From NCBI RefSeq assembly GCF_030410485.1, contig NZ_JAUHHC010000004.1:632128-696127 (forward strand): a stretch of 64,000 bases of DNA, read 5' to 3'. Below are positions 13,215 to 24,648 of the stretch, one piece after another. Source of the DNA: Roseateles violae. GTDB taxonomy: Bacteria; Pseudomonadota; Gammaproteobacteria; Burkholderiales; Burkholderiaceae_C. How positions within the stretch are numbered: position 1 is the first letter of the stretch; every line of letters starts with the position of its first letter. The notes below the pieces were generated by a model. The model was given only the letters and a program-made list of their open reading frames with translations, was not told the DNA's origin and did no database searches. The translations under genes and the position numbers were made by a program.

Positions 13215-15113
13215 ATGAAACTGTCCACCACCGTTGCCGGCGCCCTCTGCGCCGCCGCCGTCCTGGCCGCCCATGCGGCCGGGGAGAAGCCCGCCACCCA
13301 GGTCCGTGCCGAGATCCCGGCCGAATTCCGCTGGGACTTCGGCGCCATCTATCCGAACTGGGAAGCCTGGGAGGCCGGCATGCAGGACATGCAGCGGCAG
13401 ATGGACGCCTTTGCCGCGCTCAAGGGCAGCCTTTCCAGCGGACCGGCCGCGGTGCTGAAGGCCTACCAGGCCTTCGATGCGATCGGCAAGCTGCAGTACC
13501 GCCTCTACCGCTACCCGCAGCTGCAGCGCGATGTCGACACGCGCGAGCAGGCGGTGGCCGGCCGCTTCCAGCGCATGAATGCGCTGTTCGCCAAGTTCGA
13601 CACCGCCACCGCCTGGTTCACGCCCGAGCTGCTGGCCACGGTGCCGGAGGCGACGATGCAGAGCTGGCTGCGCGAGACGCCGGCGCTGGCGCCCTATCGC
13701 CACACCATCCTCGACAACTACCGCAAGCAGGCCCATGTGCTGGACGAAAAGGGCGAACAGCTGCTGTCGCTGGCCGGCCCGCTGAACCAGGCGCCGCGCA
13801 ATATCTATAGCGAGCTCAGCACCTCGGACATCAAGTTCCCCAGCATCAAGACCGCCGACGGCAAGGAGGTCCGGCTGACCCCGGGCAACTACGCCGCCCT
13901 GCTGGAGACCAATCCGCAGCAGGCGGATCGCGCCGCCGCGGCGGCGGCCCATCTGGCCACCTACGGCGCCCAAGCCAACACCTACGCGGCGATCTACGCC
14001 GGGCTGCTGCAACGCGACTGGTTCCTGGCCCAGGCGCGCAAGTTCCCCAGCACGCTGGACGCGGCGCTGAACGAGCACAACATCCCGCGCGCCGTGGTCG
14101 AGAACCTGATCGAGGCCGCGCGCGCCGGCAGCGCGCCGCTGCAGCGCTATGCGCGCCTGCGCCAGCGCCTGCTGGGGCTGGACAGCTACCACCTCTACGA
14201 CGGCTCGGTGCCGATCTTCCGCAGCGAGCAGCGCTATCCCTTCGCCAAGGCGCGCGATCTGGCGATCGCCTCTGTGGCGCCGCTGGGGGCCGACTACCAG
14301 GCCAAGTACCGCCGCTTCTACGACAGCGGCCATGTCGACGTCTACGAGAACGAGGGCAAGCGCAGCGGCGCCTATGTGGCCGGCGTCTACGGCGTCGGCC
14401 CCTATATGCTGCTGAACCACAACGACACCCTGCGCGCCGCCTTCACCGTCGCACACGAAGGCGGCCATGCGATGCACACGGTGCTGTCCTACGAGAACCA
14501 GCCCTTCGTCAGCGCGGACTACACGATCTTCGTCGCCGAGGTCGCCTCCACCACCAACGAGCGCTTCCTGCTCGATCATCTGCTGAAGAACACCAGTGAC
14601 CCGCAGGAGCGCTTCCTGCTGCTGCAGCATGCGGTGGACGGCATCGTCGGCACCTTCTACACCCAGGTGCTGTTTGCCGATTTCGAGCTGCAGGCCCACC
14701 AGTTGGTCGAGCGTGGCCAGGCGCTGAACACCGAGACGCTGAACAAGCTCTATGCCGGCGTGCTGAAGACCTACTGGGGCGATGCGGTGGCGACGGACGA
14801 CTTCTACAAATACACCTGGGCGCGCATCCCGCACTTCTACAACACGCCCTACTACGTCTACCAGTACGCGACCTGCTTCGCCTCCTCGGCCCAGCTGTTC
14901 AAGGCGATGACCGAGGGTGATGCCTCATCCAGGAAGGCCGCCACCGAGCGCTACCTGACCTTGCTGAAGAGTGGCGGCAACGACTATCCGATGGCCCAGC
15001 TGAAGAAGGCCGGTGTCGACCTGACCCAGCGCGCGACGATCCAGGCCGTGGTCGACCAGCTCGACGCGCTGGTGACGCAGATGGAGACGGAGGCGGCGCG
15101 GATCAGGCGCTGA
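13215..15113 (+). CDS. secreted oligoendopeptidase F-like metallopeptidase (M3B)
   Basis: Zinc oligopeptidase of the PepF branch of family M3, which cleaves peptides of moderate size. 632 residues. Residues 1-22 are a Sec signal peptide ending AAHAAG, so this member should act in the periplasm or outside, unlike the cytoplasmic PepF of Gram-positives. The zinc motif is VAHEGGHAMH (His414, Glu415, His418), with the third-ligand segment FVAEVASTTNERF downstream. The C-terminal FYNTPYYVYQYATCFASSAQLF block is also characteristic. Start by signal peptide; no clear ribosome site. Divergent from the IDH gene. Confidence 0.9.
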   Translation: MKLSTTVAGALCAAAVLAAHAAGEKPATQVRAEIPAEFRWDFGAIYPNWEAWEAGMQDMQRQMDAFAALKGSLSSGPAAVLKAYQAFDAIGKLQYRLYRYPQLQRDVDTREQAVAGRFQRMNALFAKFDTATAWFTPELLATVPEATMQSWLRETPALAPYRHTILDNYRKQAHVLDEKGEQLLSLAGPLNQAPRNIYSELSTSDIKFPSIKTADGKEVRLTPGNYAALLETNPQQADRAAAAAAHLATYGAQANTYAAIYAGLLQRDWFLAQARKFPSTLDAALNEHNIPRAVVENLIEAARAGSAPLQRYARLRQRLLGLDSYHLYDGSVPIFRSEQRYPFAKARDLAIASVAPLGADYQAKYRRFYDSGHVDVYENEGKRSGAYVAGVYGVGPYMLLNHNDTLRAAFTVAHEGGHAMHTVLSYENQPFVSADYTIFVAEVASTTNERFLLDHLLKNTSDPQERFLLLQHAVDGIVGTFYTQVLFADFELQAHQLVERGQALNTETLNKLYAGVLKTYWGDAVATDDFYKYTWARIPHFYNTPYYVYQYATCFASSAQLFKAMTEGDASSRKAATERYLTLLKSGGNDYPMAQLKKAGVDLTQRATIQAVVDQLDALVTQMETEAARIRR

Positions 15114-15218
15114 GTCGGCGCGGCCGGCGCCGGAGATGCCGCGGATGGGGGACGCTGCCGCTTTCATTGCGCGCATCGCTTCCTAAACTTGTAGTCTGTT
15201 TCCGTGCAGGAGACCGAC

Positions 15219-16592
15219 ATGCGCAAGATCATGCTGCTGCGAGCCGGCCTGTTGGCCGCCTCGCTGCTGACCGTCGGCGCCCCGTCCTCGGCCAGCAGCC
15301 GCAACAACGGCGCCAACGGCTATGCCGACCAATCCCTGATCGTGGCGCCGGTCGGCGTGCCGTCCGGCGCGGTCCTGGTCCCCTTTGCCGGCCAGTACCA
15401 CTCGGCCCTGGTGACGCGCAGCGGGCGGATCTGGGACGTGGACCTGGCCAATCTGATCAACGAGAGCTGGCTGCTTCCGCTCGATACCGGCTATGCCCAG
15501 CTGAACATCCACATGGCCCAATGCTTCGGCGGCGGGTTCATCGACGAGCTGGACCATGGCACCACGCTGTTTCCAGGCGCCATCCCGCGGCTGAGCATCA
15601 ACACGGCGGCGCGCTGGGACAAGAAATCGATCGGCGTCGAGGGCGCCGATCCGCGCAACCGCTACAGCTTCGCCTGGTGGTTCGAGCAGGATGCCGGCAT
15701 CGCCAACAAGGCCATGCTGAACGCCTACACGACGGCGCTGAGCAACCAGACCTATCCCGCTGCCGTGCGTGCGGCCGAGTTACCGCAGTACTTCAGCGCC
15801 CCCGATGCGCAGGACGCCTCGCTGCTCGGCAGCGGGCCCGACAAGAAGGTGGCGCTGCTGTTCGTCGGCGACGACCGCGACCGCACGGCCGCCGGCATCG
15901 TCCGCAATCAGCGCCACTACCGCGATGCGCTGCGCATGTACGGCACGCTGCGCAACAACTTCGGCTTTGCCGCCGCCGACATCCGCGTCTACTACCACGA
16001 TGGCACGGCGCCGGCCGGTGCGCCGGCCGGCCTGCCGATCGACGGCGCCGCCACCGAGGCCAATTTCAATGCCTTCTTCGCCGCGCCCCCGCAGCCCATC
16101 GCCGGCGGCAACGACGAGATCTTCATCTGGACCTCGGACCATGGCGCGCTGCGCTTCGCGCTGGCCGGTCAGGTCCAGCTGCTGCCGGACGCCGGCGTGC
16201 AGCTGGCGCGGCTGGACTTCCAGCTGACGCCCGAGTACCTGACGGCGCTGAACACCACGGACTTCGACCCGCAGCTGTTCGGCCTGCCCAGGCTGGACAT
16301 CGCGACGCTGAACAACCCCGGCAATGCGCCGGTCAGCGTCCTGCTGAACGGCCACGCGCTGGGCGTTGCCCGGCTGGCCGGCGACGGTTTCGATCTCGAC
16401 CCGGCCTGGCTGTCCAGCAGCAACACGCTGAGCTTCCAGACCAGCGGCGGCGGGTCGGTCGTCGTGGGCGACCTCTCGCTGAGCTTCGTGGCCCCCAACG
16501 AGATCGGGCCGGTGCCCGAGCCGGCCAGCGCCTGGCTGCTGGGCCCGGGCCTGCTGCTGGTCTTCAGCTTCGCGGGGCGCCGTGGCCGGTAA
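15219..16592 (+). CDS. PEP-CTERM surface protein with legumain/caspase-like (C13-like) features
   Basis: 457 residues: a signal peptide (1-26), a middle region, and a C-terminal PEP-CTERM signal made of VPEP, a hydrophobic helix and RRGR. That signal is recognised by exosortase in the inner membrane. The segment at 210-310 resembles peptidase clan CD folds: VALLFVGDD (strand 1), RNQRHYRDALRMYGTL (helix), DIRVYYHDG (strand 2) and EIFIWTSDHG with a His308-Gly pair at the end of strand 3. The only Cys of the mature chain is Cys102 in MAQCFGGGF, which lies before rather than after that block. AGGAG six bases upstream decides the ATG at 15219 over an upstream GTG. No exosortase gene is in the window. 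The peptidase activity is inference. Confidence 0.72.
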   Translation: MRKIMLLRAGLLAASLLTVGAPSSASSRNNGANGYADQSLIVAPVGVPSGAVLVPFAGQYHSALVTRSGRIWDVDLANLINESWLLPLDTGYAQLNIHMAQCFGGGFIDELDHGTTLFPGAIPRLSINTAARWDKKSIGVEGADPRNRYSFAWWFEQDAGIANKAMLNAYTTALSNQTYPAAVRAAELPQYFSAPDAQDASLLGSGPDKKVALLFVGDDRDRTAAGIVRNQRHYRDALRMYGTLRNNFGFAAADIRVYYHDGTAPAGAPAGLPIDGAATEANFNAFFAAPPQPIAGGNDEIFIWTSDHGALRFALAGQVQLLPDAGVQLARLDFQLTPEYLTALNTTDFDPQLFGLPRLDIATLNNPGNAPVSVLLNGHALGVARLAGDGFDLDPAWLSSSNTLSFQTSGGGSVVVGDLSLSFVAPNEIGPVPEPASAWLLGPGLLLVFSFAGRRGR

Positions 16593-16627
16593 GCGCCAGC
16601 GCGCGAATCAGCGCCGCAGCCGCGGGC

Positions 16628-18235
16628 TCACTCCCACTCGATCGTCGCCGGCGGCTTGCTCGACACGTCGTAGGTGACGCGGTTGATGCCGCGCACCTCG
16701 TTGATGATGCGGCCCGAGCAGCGCTTGAGCAGGCTGTAGGGTAGCTCGGCCCAGTCGGCCGTCATGAAGTCGCTGGTCTGCACCGCGCGCAGGGCGACGA
16801 CGTAGTCGTAGGTGCGGCCGTCGCCCATCACGCCGACGCTCTTGACCGGCAGGAAGACGGTGAAGGCCTGGCTGGTCAGCTCGTACCAGGTCTTGCCCGT
16901 GGCCTCGTCGCGGGTGTTGCGCAGCTCCTCGATGAAGATGGCGTCGGCGCGGCGCAGCAGATCGGCGTAGTCCTTCCTGACCTCGCCGAGGATGCGCACG
17001 CCGAGGCCGGGGCCCGGGAACGGGTGGCGGTAGACCATCTCGGGCGGCAGGCCCAGGGCCACGCCCAGCTCGCGCACCTCGTCCTTGAACAGCTCGCGCA
17101 GCGGCTCCAAGAGCTTCAGGCCCAGCTGCTCGGGCAGGCCGCCGACATTGTGATGGCTCTTGATCGTCGTCGCCTTCTTGGTCTTGGTGCCGCCGCTCTC
17201 GACCACGTCCGGATAGATCGTGCCCTGGGCCAGGAAGGTCGCGCCCTTGTGGCCCTGGCCGCTGGCCTTGAGCTTCTCGGCCTCGGCCTTGAACACGTCG
17301 ACGAACAGGCCGCCGATGATCTTGCGCTTCTTCTCCGGGTCGGTCACGCCGGCCAGTTGGCCGAGGAAGAGCTCGCTGGCGTCGACGCGGATCACGCGCG
17401 CATGCAGCTTGCCGGCGAACATGTCCATCACCATATCGCCCTCGTTCAGGCGCAGGAGGCCATGGTCGACGAAGACGCAGGTCAGCTGGTCGCCGATCGC
17501 GCGATGAATCAGCGCGGCGGCCACGCTCGAATCGACGCCGCCGGACAGGCCCAGGATCACCTCCTCGTTGCCGACCTGCTCGCGGATCTTCTGGACGGCT
17601 TCCTCGATGTAGTCGCCCATGATCCAGTCGCCCTTGCAGCCGGCGATCTCGCGGACGAAGCGGTGCAGCATCGCCTGGCCCTGCTGCGTGTGCGTGACCT
17701 CGGGGTGGAACTGGACGGCGTAGTAGCGCTTGTCCTCGTTGGCCATGCCGGCGATCGGGCAGCTGGGCGTCGAGGCCATCAGCTTGAAGCCCTCGGGCAG
17801 GGCCGTGACCTTGTCGCCATGGCTCATCCAGACCTTCAGCATGCCGTGGCCTTCGGCGGTCGTGAAGTCGGCGATGTCCTTCAAGAGCGCCGTGTGCCCA
17901 TGCGCCCTCACCTCGGCATAGCCGAACTCGCGGTGGTCGCTCCACTCGACCTTGCCGCCCAGCTGCACGGCCATGGTCTGCATGCCGTAGCAGATGCCCA
18001 AGACCGGCACGCCCAGATCCCAGACCGCCTGCGGCGCGCGCAGCTCATGGTCCTCGTAGGTCGAGGCATGGCTGCCGGACAGGATGATGGCCTTCGGCGC
18101 GAACTCGCGGATGAAGGCATCGGACACATCGTTCGGATGGATCTCGCAATAGACATGGGCCTCGCGCACGCGACGCGCGATCAGCTGCGTGACCTGGGAG
18201 CCGAAGTCGAGGATCAGGACTTTGTCGTGGTGCAT
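16628..18235 (-). CDS. guaA: GMP synthase (glutamine-hydrolysing)
   Basis: Last step of GMP synthesis: XMP, ATP and glutamine to GMP. 535 residues in the usual order. The class I glutamine amidotransferase domain comes first, with nucleophile Cys82 in GICYGMQ and the His-Glu pair in [10 protein letters not shown]. The ATP-pyrophosphatase domain follows, with [13 protein letters not shown] near residue 238. The C-terminal dimerisation part includes [14 protein letters not shown] and ends in PPATIEWE. The start [12 protein letters not shown] fits the family. The gene starts four bases after the MFS stop, so it belongs to the guaB-MFS-guaA unit. Confidence 0.97.
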   Translation of the reverse strand: MHHDKVLILDFGSQVTQLIARRVREAHVYCEIHPNDVSDAFIREFAPKAIILSGSHASTYEDHELRAPQAVWDLGVPVLGICYGMQTMAVQLGGKVEWSDHREFGYAEVRAHGHTALLKDIADFTTAEGHGMLKVWMSHGDKVTALPEGFKLMASTPSCPIAGMANEDKRYYAVQFHPEVTHTQQGQAMLHRFVREIAGCKGDWIMGDYIEEAVQKIREQVGNEEVILGLSGGVDSSVAAALIHRAIGDQLTCVFVDHGLLRLNEGDMVMDMFAGKLHARVIRVDASELFLGQLAGVTDPEKKRKIIGGLFVDVFKAEAEKLKASGQGHKGATFLAQGTIYPDVVESGGTKTKKATTIKSHHNVGGLPEQLGLKLLEPLRELFKDEVRELGVALGLPPEMVYRHPFPGPGLGVRILGEVRKDYADLLRRADAIFIEELRNTRDEATGKTWYELTSQAFTVFLPVKSVGVMGDGRTYDYVVALRAVQTSDFMTADWAELPYSLLKRCSGRIINEVRGINRVTYDVSSKPPATIEWE

Positions 18236-18239
18236 GGCA

Positions 18240-19520
18240 TCAAGCTTCAAGAGAGGTGGAGGCGGCGGCGGGCTCGTCGTGCCGCGACTGCAGCGCGAAA
18301 TAGCGCGAGGCGAAGTACAGCGACAGCGCCTGCAGGACGGCGATGAAGAAGAAGGGCGCGCCGATGCGCAGATCTGACTTGGGCAGCTCGGCCACCAGAT
18401 ACATCAGCCCCAGGCCGACCGGCGGCGCCACGACGGCCATCAGGCTGTTCAGCGCGGCGACGGCACCCATGGTCTCGCCCTGGTTGCTGGCGCTGGCCGC
18501 CTTGGAGATCTGGCTTTGCAGGGCCGGGCCGATCGCGTAGCCCAGACCGCCGATGACGATGCAGGCATAGACCATCCAGCCCTGGGTGGCGAAGCCGATG
18601 CCGGTGTTGGTCAGCACCGAGATCGCCAGACCGGTCAGCACCAGGCGGTTCAGCGCTACATGCTTGAGCAGCGGCTTCAAGAGCACACCCTGCATCAGCA
18701 CCGACATCGCGCCGACGGCCAGCAGCGACAGGCCGTTGTCCAGCGGGCCCCAGCCGAGCCGATGGCCGGTGTAGAGCACCCAGCAGCTTTGCACGATCAT
18801 CTGCGCCAGGCCGCTGAAGCAGATCACATAGATCAGCGGGCCGACGCCGCGCAGCGCCCGCACGCGCGAGAACGCGGCCAGCGGATTGGCCTTGCGCCAG
18901 TCGAAAGGCCGGCGGTGTTCGAGGCTCAGCGACTCAGGCAGCACGAAAAAGCCATAGCACCAGTTCAGGATGGCCAGACCGCCGGCGACGAAGAAGGGCA
19001 GGTGCAGATCGATATGGCCCAGCAGGCCGCCGAGCACCGGTCCGAGGATGAAGCCCATGCCGAAGGCCGCGCCCAGCTGGCCGTAGCGCTGCGCGCGCTG
19101 CTCGGGCGGCGTGATGTCGGCCACATAGGCATTGGCGATCGCGATATTCGACTGCATCGCGCCTGAAAAAAGACGCACGACGACGAGCATCCACAGCGCC
19201 GTCGCCATCGCCGTGACGAAGAAGGACAGCGCCAGGCCCGAGAAGCCGATCAACATCACCTTGCGGCGGCCGTAACGGTCGGACAGGCCGCCGAGGATGG
19301 GCGAGGACAGGAAGTTGGCGATGCAGAAGGCCAAGGTCACCGCCAGCTGGGCCAGCGTGTGCTCGGATTCGCCCGTCGTGAAGGTGCCGACCAGCGGCGG
19401 CAGGACCGGGATGATCAGGCCGATCGAGATCATGTCGATCAGCACGGCCACCATGATGAAGCCCATGCCGGCCGCCTTGGCCGGGCGCTGGGGCGCTTTG
19501 CTATCGCTGCTGCTGCTCAC
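18240..19520 (-). CDS. MFS transporter, TetA/drug-efflux-like, between guaB and guaA
   Basis: Twelve-helix major facilitator protein of 426 residues, of the DHA/TetA-like type. Motif A is [14 protein letters not shown] between helices 2 and 3, and a motif-C-like stretch [13 protein letters not shown] lies in helix 5. The substrate cannot be read from sequence. A longer reading starting at 19571 would run through the guaB terminator hairpin; the GTG at 19520, with AAGGA nine bases upstream, is the better start. Its stop lies four bases from the guaA start. This places a transporter inside the guanine-nucleotide operon, so a purine-related or analogue-efflux role is possible but only inferred from context. 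Confidence 0.87.
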   Translation of the reverse strand: MSSSSDSKAPQRPAKAAGMGFIMVAVLIDMISIGLIIPVLPPLVGTFTTGESEHTLAQLAVTLAFCIANFLSSPILGGLSDRYGRRKVMLIGFSGLALSFFVTAMATALWMLVVVRLFSGAMQSNIAIANAYVADITPPEQRAQRYGQLGAAFGMGFILGPVLGGLLGHIDLHLPFFVAGGLAILNWCYGFFVLPESLSLEHRRPFDWRKANPLAAFSRVRALRGVGPLIYVICFSGLAQMIVQSCWVLYTGHRLGWGPLDNGLSLLAVGAMSVLMQGVLLKPLLKHVALNRLVLTGLAISVLTNTGIGFATQGWMVYACIVIGGLGYAIGPALQSQISKAASASNQGETMGAVAALNSLMAVVAPPVGLGLMYLVAELPKSDLRIGAPFFFIAVLQALSLYFASRYFALQSRHDEPAAASTSLEA

Positions 19521-19529
19521 TGCTGCAAA

Positions 19530-19566
19530 TCCTTGAGAAAGAACGAACGGGGCCGAGGCCCCGTTC
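19530..19566 (-). terminator. Hairpin downstream of guaB, before the MFS gene
   Basis: The ten-base arms GAACGGGGCC and GGCCCCGTTC (19545-19566) face each other around a two-base centre, and GTTCTTTCTC follows on the minus strand. It can act as a terminator or attenuator, lowering expression of the MFS gene and guaA relative to guaB. Confidence 0.7.
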
Positions 19567-19583
19567 ATCAAGCAGGCCGAGTC

Positions 19584-21088
<1,505 letters not shown>

Positions 21089-21140
21089 CGGAAGGCCGCA
21101 ATTACCTTTGGTCACCAGGGGCCGCCGCTACACTCGAACG

Positions 21141-21680
21141 ATGCCTATGCCCACCGCCCGTCCCGTCTCCGTGCAACGCCTTGCCCGCCCGGGCCTGATC
21201 GGCCTGCTGCTGCTGGGCCTGGCCCTGTCCGCCCAGGCGCAATGGAAGTGGAAGGACGCCAGCGGCAAGATCCAGTACAGCGATCTGCCGCCGCCCAGCG
21301 GCACGCCGGACAAGGACATCCTGCAGCGCCCGACGCCGCCCAGGCTGCAGATCCAGGTCGTGCCCAGCGGCGGCGCGGCCTCGGTGCCCGAGTCGCCGGC
21401 GCGCGCGGCCAGCACGCCGAGCCGGGCCGAGCTCGAGCAGCAGGCGCGCCAGAAGCAGCAGGAGCAGGAGGCGCTGGCCAAGGCCAAGGAAGAGGAGCGC
21501 CGCATCGCCGCGCAGCGCCGCGACAACTGCGCCCGTGCGCAGGACAACCTGAAGTTGATCGAGAGCGGCGTGCGCCTGGGCCGGCCCAACGAGCGCGGCG
21601 AGAATATTCCGATGGACGACAAGCAGCGCGCCGACGAGTTGCAGCGCACCCGCGCCGTCATCGCCAGCGAATGCCGTTGA
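21141..21680 (+). CDS. DUF4124 domain-containing exported protein
   Basis: 179 residues with a signal peptide (about 1-34, ending SAQAQ). The DUF4124 core is [18 protein letters not shown], a small beta domain frequent in exported proteobacterial proteins and of unknown role. From about residue 95 a helical segment rich in Gln, Glu, Lys, Ala and Arg follows, probably a coiled coil. The end holds two Cys residues (NCARAQ and ECR) that could pair in the periplasm. A TACACT stretch only about ten bases before the ATG suggests a very short leader. Divergent from guaB. Confidence 0.85.
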   Translation: MPMPTARPVSVQRLARPGLIGLLLLGLALSAQAQWKWKDASGKIQYSDLPPPSGTPDKDILQRPTPPRLQIQVVPSGGAASVPESPARAASTPSRAELEQQARQKQQEQEALAKAKEEERRIAAQRRDNCARAQDNLKLIESGVRLGRPNERGENIPMDDKQRADELQRTRAVIASECR

Positions 21681-21818
21681 GCGCATAAAAACAAGCTCCG
21701 CCCATGGCGGAAGTCATGTTGCCGCCCCCGGCGCCATGCACTACCCTTCGCCGTTCTGGGCCCGCCCGAGTTCTCTTGCGCGGGCCTTCCTCATTGCGGT
21801 TTGATTGAAGGTTCTTGC

Positions 21819-23855
21819 ATGAAGCTGATGAACAAGGGTTTGCCGCGCGGTTTGCGGCTGGCGCCACTGGCGCTGTTGCTGGCCCTGTCCGGCCAGGCGC
21901 AGGCGGCGCCGAGTTCGGGTCTGGATGTGGGCGGATTCGACAAGTCGGTGCGCGCCCAGGACGATCTATTCCGCGCCGCCAACGGCCAATGGATCGCCAG
22001 GACCGAGATCCCGGCCGACAAGGCCGATTACGGCAGCTTCATCATCCTGGCCGATCAGTCGGACAAGCAAGTGCGCGCCATCGTCGAGGAGCTGGCCGCC
22101 CGGCCCCAGCAGGCCGGCAGCGTCGAGCAGAAGATCGCCGCCTTCTATGCCGCCTACACCGACACCGCCGCGATCGACAAGGCCGGCCTGGCGCCGCTGC
22201 AGCCGCGCCTGGCCAGCATCGCCGCGATCAAGACGCGGGCCGAACTGGCGGCCTGGCTGGGCAAGGCCCAAGGCGAGTTCAGCACGCCGGTGCTGCTGAG
22301 CGTGCAGCCCGATTCCAAGGACCCGACGACCCATCTGGCGCTGACCTGGCAGGGTGGCCTGGGCATGCCCGACCGCGACTACTACCTGAAGGACGACGAG
22401 CGCCTGGCCAAGGCGCGCGCCGCCTACGAGCTCTACCTGACCCGGCTCGCCCAGCTGTCCGGCGACAAACAGGCGGCCGCCACCGCCCGGACGGTGCTGG
22501 CGCTGGAGAAGCGCATCGCCGAGGCGCACTGGCCCAAGGTCGAGCTGCGTGACCCGGTCAAGACCTACAACCCGATGACGCCCGCCGAGCTGGCCGCCGC
22601 GGCGCCGGGCATGGACTGGGCGGCCTTCCTGGCCGCCGGCCAGCTGGGCGGCATCCAGCGCTTGTCGGTCTCGCAGCCGAGCCTGGCGACCGGCGTCGCC
22701 AAGCTGGTCGCCGAAGTGCCGCTGGAGCAATGGAAGGCCTATCTGCGCCTGCGCGTGCTCGACGAATCGGCCGACGTGCTGCCCAAGGCCTTCCGCGAGG
22801 CGCGCTTCGCTTTCAAGGGCACGGCGCTGACCGGCGCCAAGGAAGAGAAGCCGCGCTGGCAGAAAGGCATCGACGAGGTCAATAGCGCCCTGGGCGAGGC
22901 GGTCGGCAAGGTCTATGTCGAGCGCCATTTCCCGCCGGCCTACAAGGCGCGCATGCAGGAGCTGGTCAAGAACCTGCTGGCCGCCTATGGTGAGTCGATC
23001 GACGGCCTGGCCTGGATGAGCCCCGAGACCAAGGCGCAGGCCAAGGACAAGCTGTCCAAGTACATGAGCAAGATCGGCTATCCGGACGTCTGGCGCGACT
23101 ATTCCAAGCTCGAGGTCAAGGCCGGCGACGCCGCCGGCAACCGCGGTCGCTCCAGTCGCTTCGAGTGGGCGCGCATCGCCCAGCGCGCCGGCAAGCCGGT
23201 CGACCGTGCCGAATGGGAGATGACGCCGCAGACGGTCAACGCCTACTACAACCCGCCGCTGAACGAGATCGTCTTCCCGGCCGCGATCCTGCAGCCGCCC
23301 TTCTTCGACATGGCCGCCGACGATGCGGCTAACTACGGCGCGATCGGCGCCGTGATCGGCCACGAGATCAGCCACGGCTTCGACGACCAGGGCAGCCAGT
23401 TCGACGGCGACGGCAAGCTGCGCAACTGGTGGACCGAGGCCGACCGCAAGGCCTTCGATGCGATCGGTGCGCAGCTGGTCGCGCAGTACGGGGGCTACGA
23501 GCCGCTCCCCGGCAAGCAGCTGAACGGCAAGCTGACCCTGGGCGAGAACATCGCCGACCTGAGCGGCCTGCAGATCGCCTACAAGGCCTACAAGCGCTCG
23601 CTGGGCGGCCAGCCGGCGCCGGTGCTCGACGGCTACAGCGGTGAGCAGCGCTTCTTCCTCGGCTGGTCGCAGGCCTGGCGCGAGAAGGTGCGCGAGGAGC
23701 GCTCGCTGCAGTTGCTGACGATCGATCCGCATTCGCCGCCTAAGTTCCGTGCCAATGGCGCCGCGGTGAACCACGACGGCTTCCACGAGGCCTTCGGCAC
23801 CAAGGACGGCGACGGCATGTTCAAGCCGGCCGACAAGCGCATCCGCATCTGGTAA
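21819..23855 (+). CDS. secreted M13 (neprilysin/PepO-like) metallopeptidase
   Basis: Zinc endopeptidase of family M13 acting on short peptides outside the cytoplasm. 678 residues: a signal peptide (1-29, ending AQAAP), an N-terminal M13 domain that limits access to the active site, and a C-terminal catalytic domain. The zinc motif is VIGHEISHGFDDQG (His515, Glu516, His519), the third ligand Glu576 lies in GENIADLSG, and the substrate-binding motif is NAYYNPPLNEIVFPAAI. The chain ends in the typical basic-aromatic RIRIW. The start was chosen for the signal peptide with GAAGG upstream. A terminator follows. Confidence 0.94.
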   Translation: MKLMNKGLPRGLRLAPLALLLALSGQAQAAPSSGLDVGGFDKSVRAQDDLFRAANGQWIARTEIPADKADYGSFIILADQSDKQVRAIVEELAARPQQAGSVEQKIAAFYAAYTDTAAIDKAGLAPLQPRLASIAAIKTRAELAAWLGKAQGEFSTPVLLSVQPDSKDPTTHLALTWQGGLGMPDRDYYLKDDERLAKARAAYELYLTRLAQLSGDKQAAATARTVLALEKRIAEAHWPKVELRDPVKTYNPMTPAELAAAAPGMDWAAFLAAGQLGGIQRLSVSQPSLATGVAKLVAEVPLEQWKAYLRLRVLDESADVLPKAFREARFAFKGTALTGAKEEKPRWQKGIDEVNSALGEAVGKVYVERHFPPAYKARMQELVKNLLAAYGESIDGLAWMSPETKAQAKDKLSKYMSKIGYPDVWRDYSKLEVKAGDAAGNRGRSSRFEWARIAQRAGKPVDRAEWEMTPQTVNAYYNPPLNEIVFPAAILQPPFFDMAADDAANYGAIGAVIGHEISHGFDDQGSQFDGDGKLRNWWTEADRKAFDAIGAQLVAQYGGYEPLPGKQLNGKLTLGENIADLSGLQIAYKAYKRSLGGQPAPVLDGYSGEQRFFLGWSQAWREKVREERSLQLLTIDPHSPPKFRANGAAVNHDGFHEAFGTKDGDGMFKPADKRIRIW

Positions 23856-23879
23856 GCGCGACCGCGCTCGCGCCGAAGC

Positions 23880-23903
23880 AAGCCGCGGCGGGCCGCGGCT
23901 TTT
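23880..23903 (+). terminator. Rho-independent terminator after the M13 peptidase gene
   Basis: A nine-base-pair stem AAGCCGCGG/CCGCGGCTT with loop CGGG is followed by TT and pyrimidines. It lies 25 bases after the stop. Confidence 0.82.
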
Positions 23904-24006
23904 CCATCCCCCGCACAGCGCGGGGGTAAACCCCTTCGGGTACGGTCGAAGCGGCTTTTAGAATGATTTTGTGCACTCGCACAATGTCCGAGACAAGGAG
24001 CATGGC

Positions 24007-24609
24007 ATGGTGACTGCCCGCAGAGGCAAGGCGGCGAAGACGGCGGAAGACGCCCCTCAAACCGGCGCTGAGCCGGCCGGCGCTCATCTGCGCGTGCTGA
24101 AGAAGTACCCGAACCGCCGGCTCTACGACACGCAGACCAGCAGCTACATCACCCTGGCCGACGTCAAGGCGATGGTGCTGGACGGCCAGGCCTTCGAGGT
24201 GCGCGACGCCAAGACGGCCGAGGACATCACCCGCAGCATCCTCCTGCAGATCATTCTGGAGGAAGAGACCGGCGGCGTGCCGATGTTCAGCACGACGGCG
24301 CTGTCGCAGATCATCCGCTTCTACGGCCATGCGATGCAGGGCGTGATGGGCGCCTATCTCGAAAAGAATATGCAGAGTCTGGCCGAACTGCAGGACCGCT
24401 TCAGCGCGCAGAGCAAGGGCCTGGCCTTCAGCCCCGAGCTCTGGACCCAGTTCCTCGGCGCCCAGGCGCCGGTGATGCAGAACCTGATGGGCGGCTATGT
24501 CGAGCAGAGCAAGAGCCTGCTCGAGCAGATGCAGGAGCAGATGAAGACCGCCGGGGCGCTGTTCCCCGGAATGCCAGGAATGCCCGGTTTTCCGCCGAAA
24601 AAGTCCTGA
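24007..24609 (+). CDS. phaR: polyhydroxyalkanoate synthesis repressor PhaR
   Basis: Transcriptional repressor that senses PHA granules and controls phasin and PHA genes. 200 residues. The DNA-binding domain is in residues 35-100 (LKKYPNRRLYDTQTSSYITL, then EVRDAKTAEDITRSILLQII). The PHB-accumulation regulatory part follows (MFSTTALSQIIRFYGHAMQG, YLEKNMQ). The C-terminus is Met/Gly/Pro-rich (FPGMPGMPGFPPKKS). AAGGAG six bases before the ATG at 24007 decides the start. TAGAAT at 23959-23964 is a possible -10. No PHA synthase gene is in the window. Confidence 0.95.
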   Translation: MVTARRGKAAKTAEDAPQTGAEPAGAHLRVLKKYPNRRLYDTQTSSYITLADVKAMVLDGQAFEVRDAKTAEDITRSILLQIILEEETGGVPMFSTTALSQIIRFYGHAMQGVMGAYLEKNMQSLAELQDRFSAQSKGLAFSPELWTQFLGAQAPVMQNLMGGYVEQSKSLLEQMQEQMKTAGALFPGMPGMPGFPPKKS

Positions 24610-24648
24610 TTCCGGGGCTCGGCGCCGCGGATAGGGGAAAATCGCGGG

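Noticed and set aside
18240-19571. Longer MFS protein starting at 19571
   Set aside because: Its first 17 codons lie in the guaB terminator hairpin and T-rich tail; the GTG at 19520 has a ribosome site.
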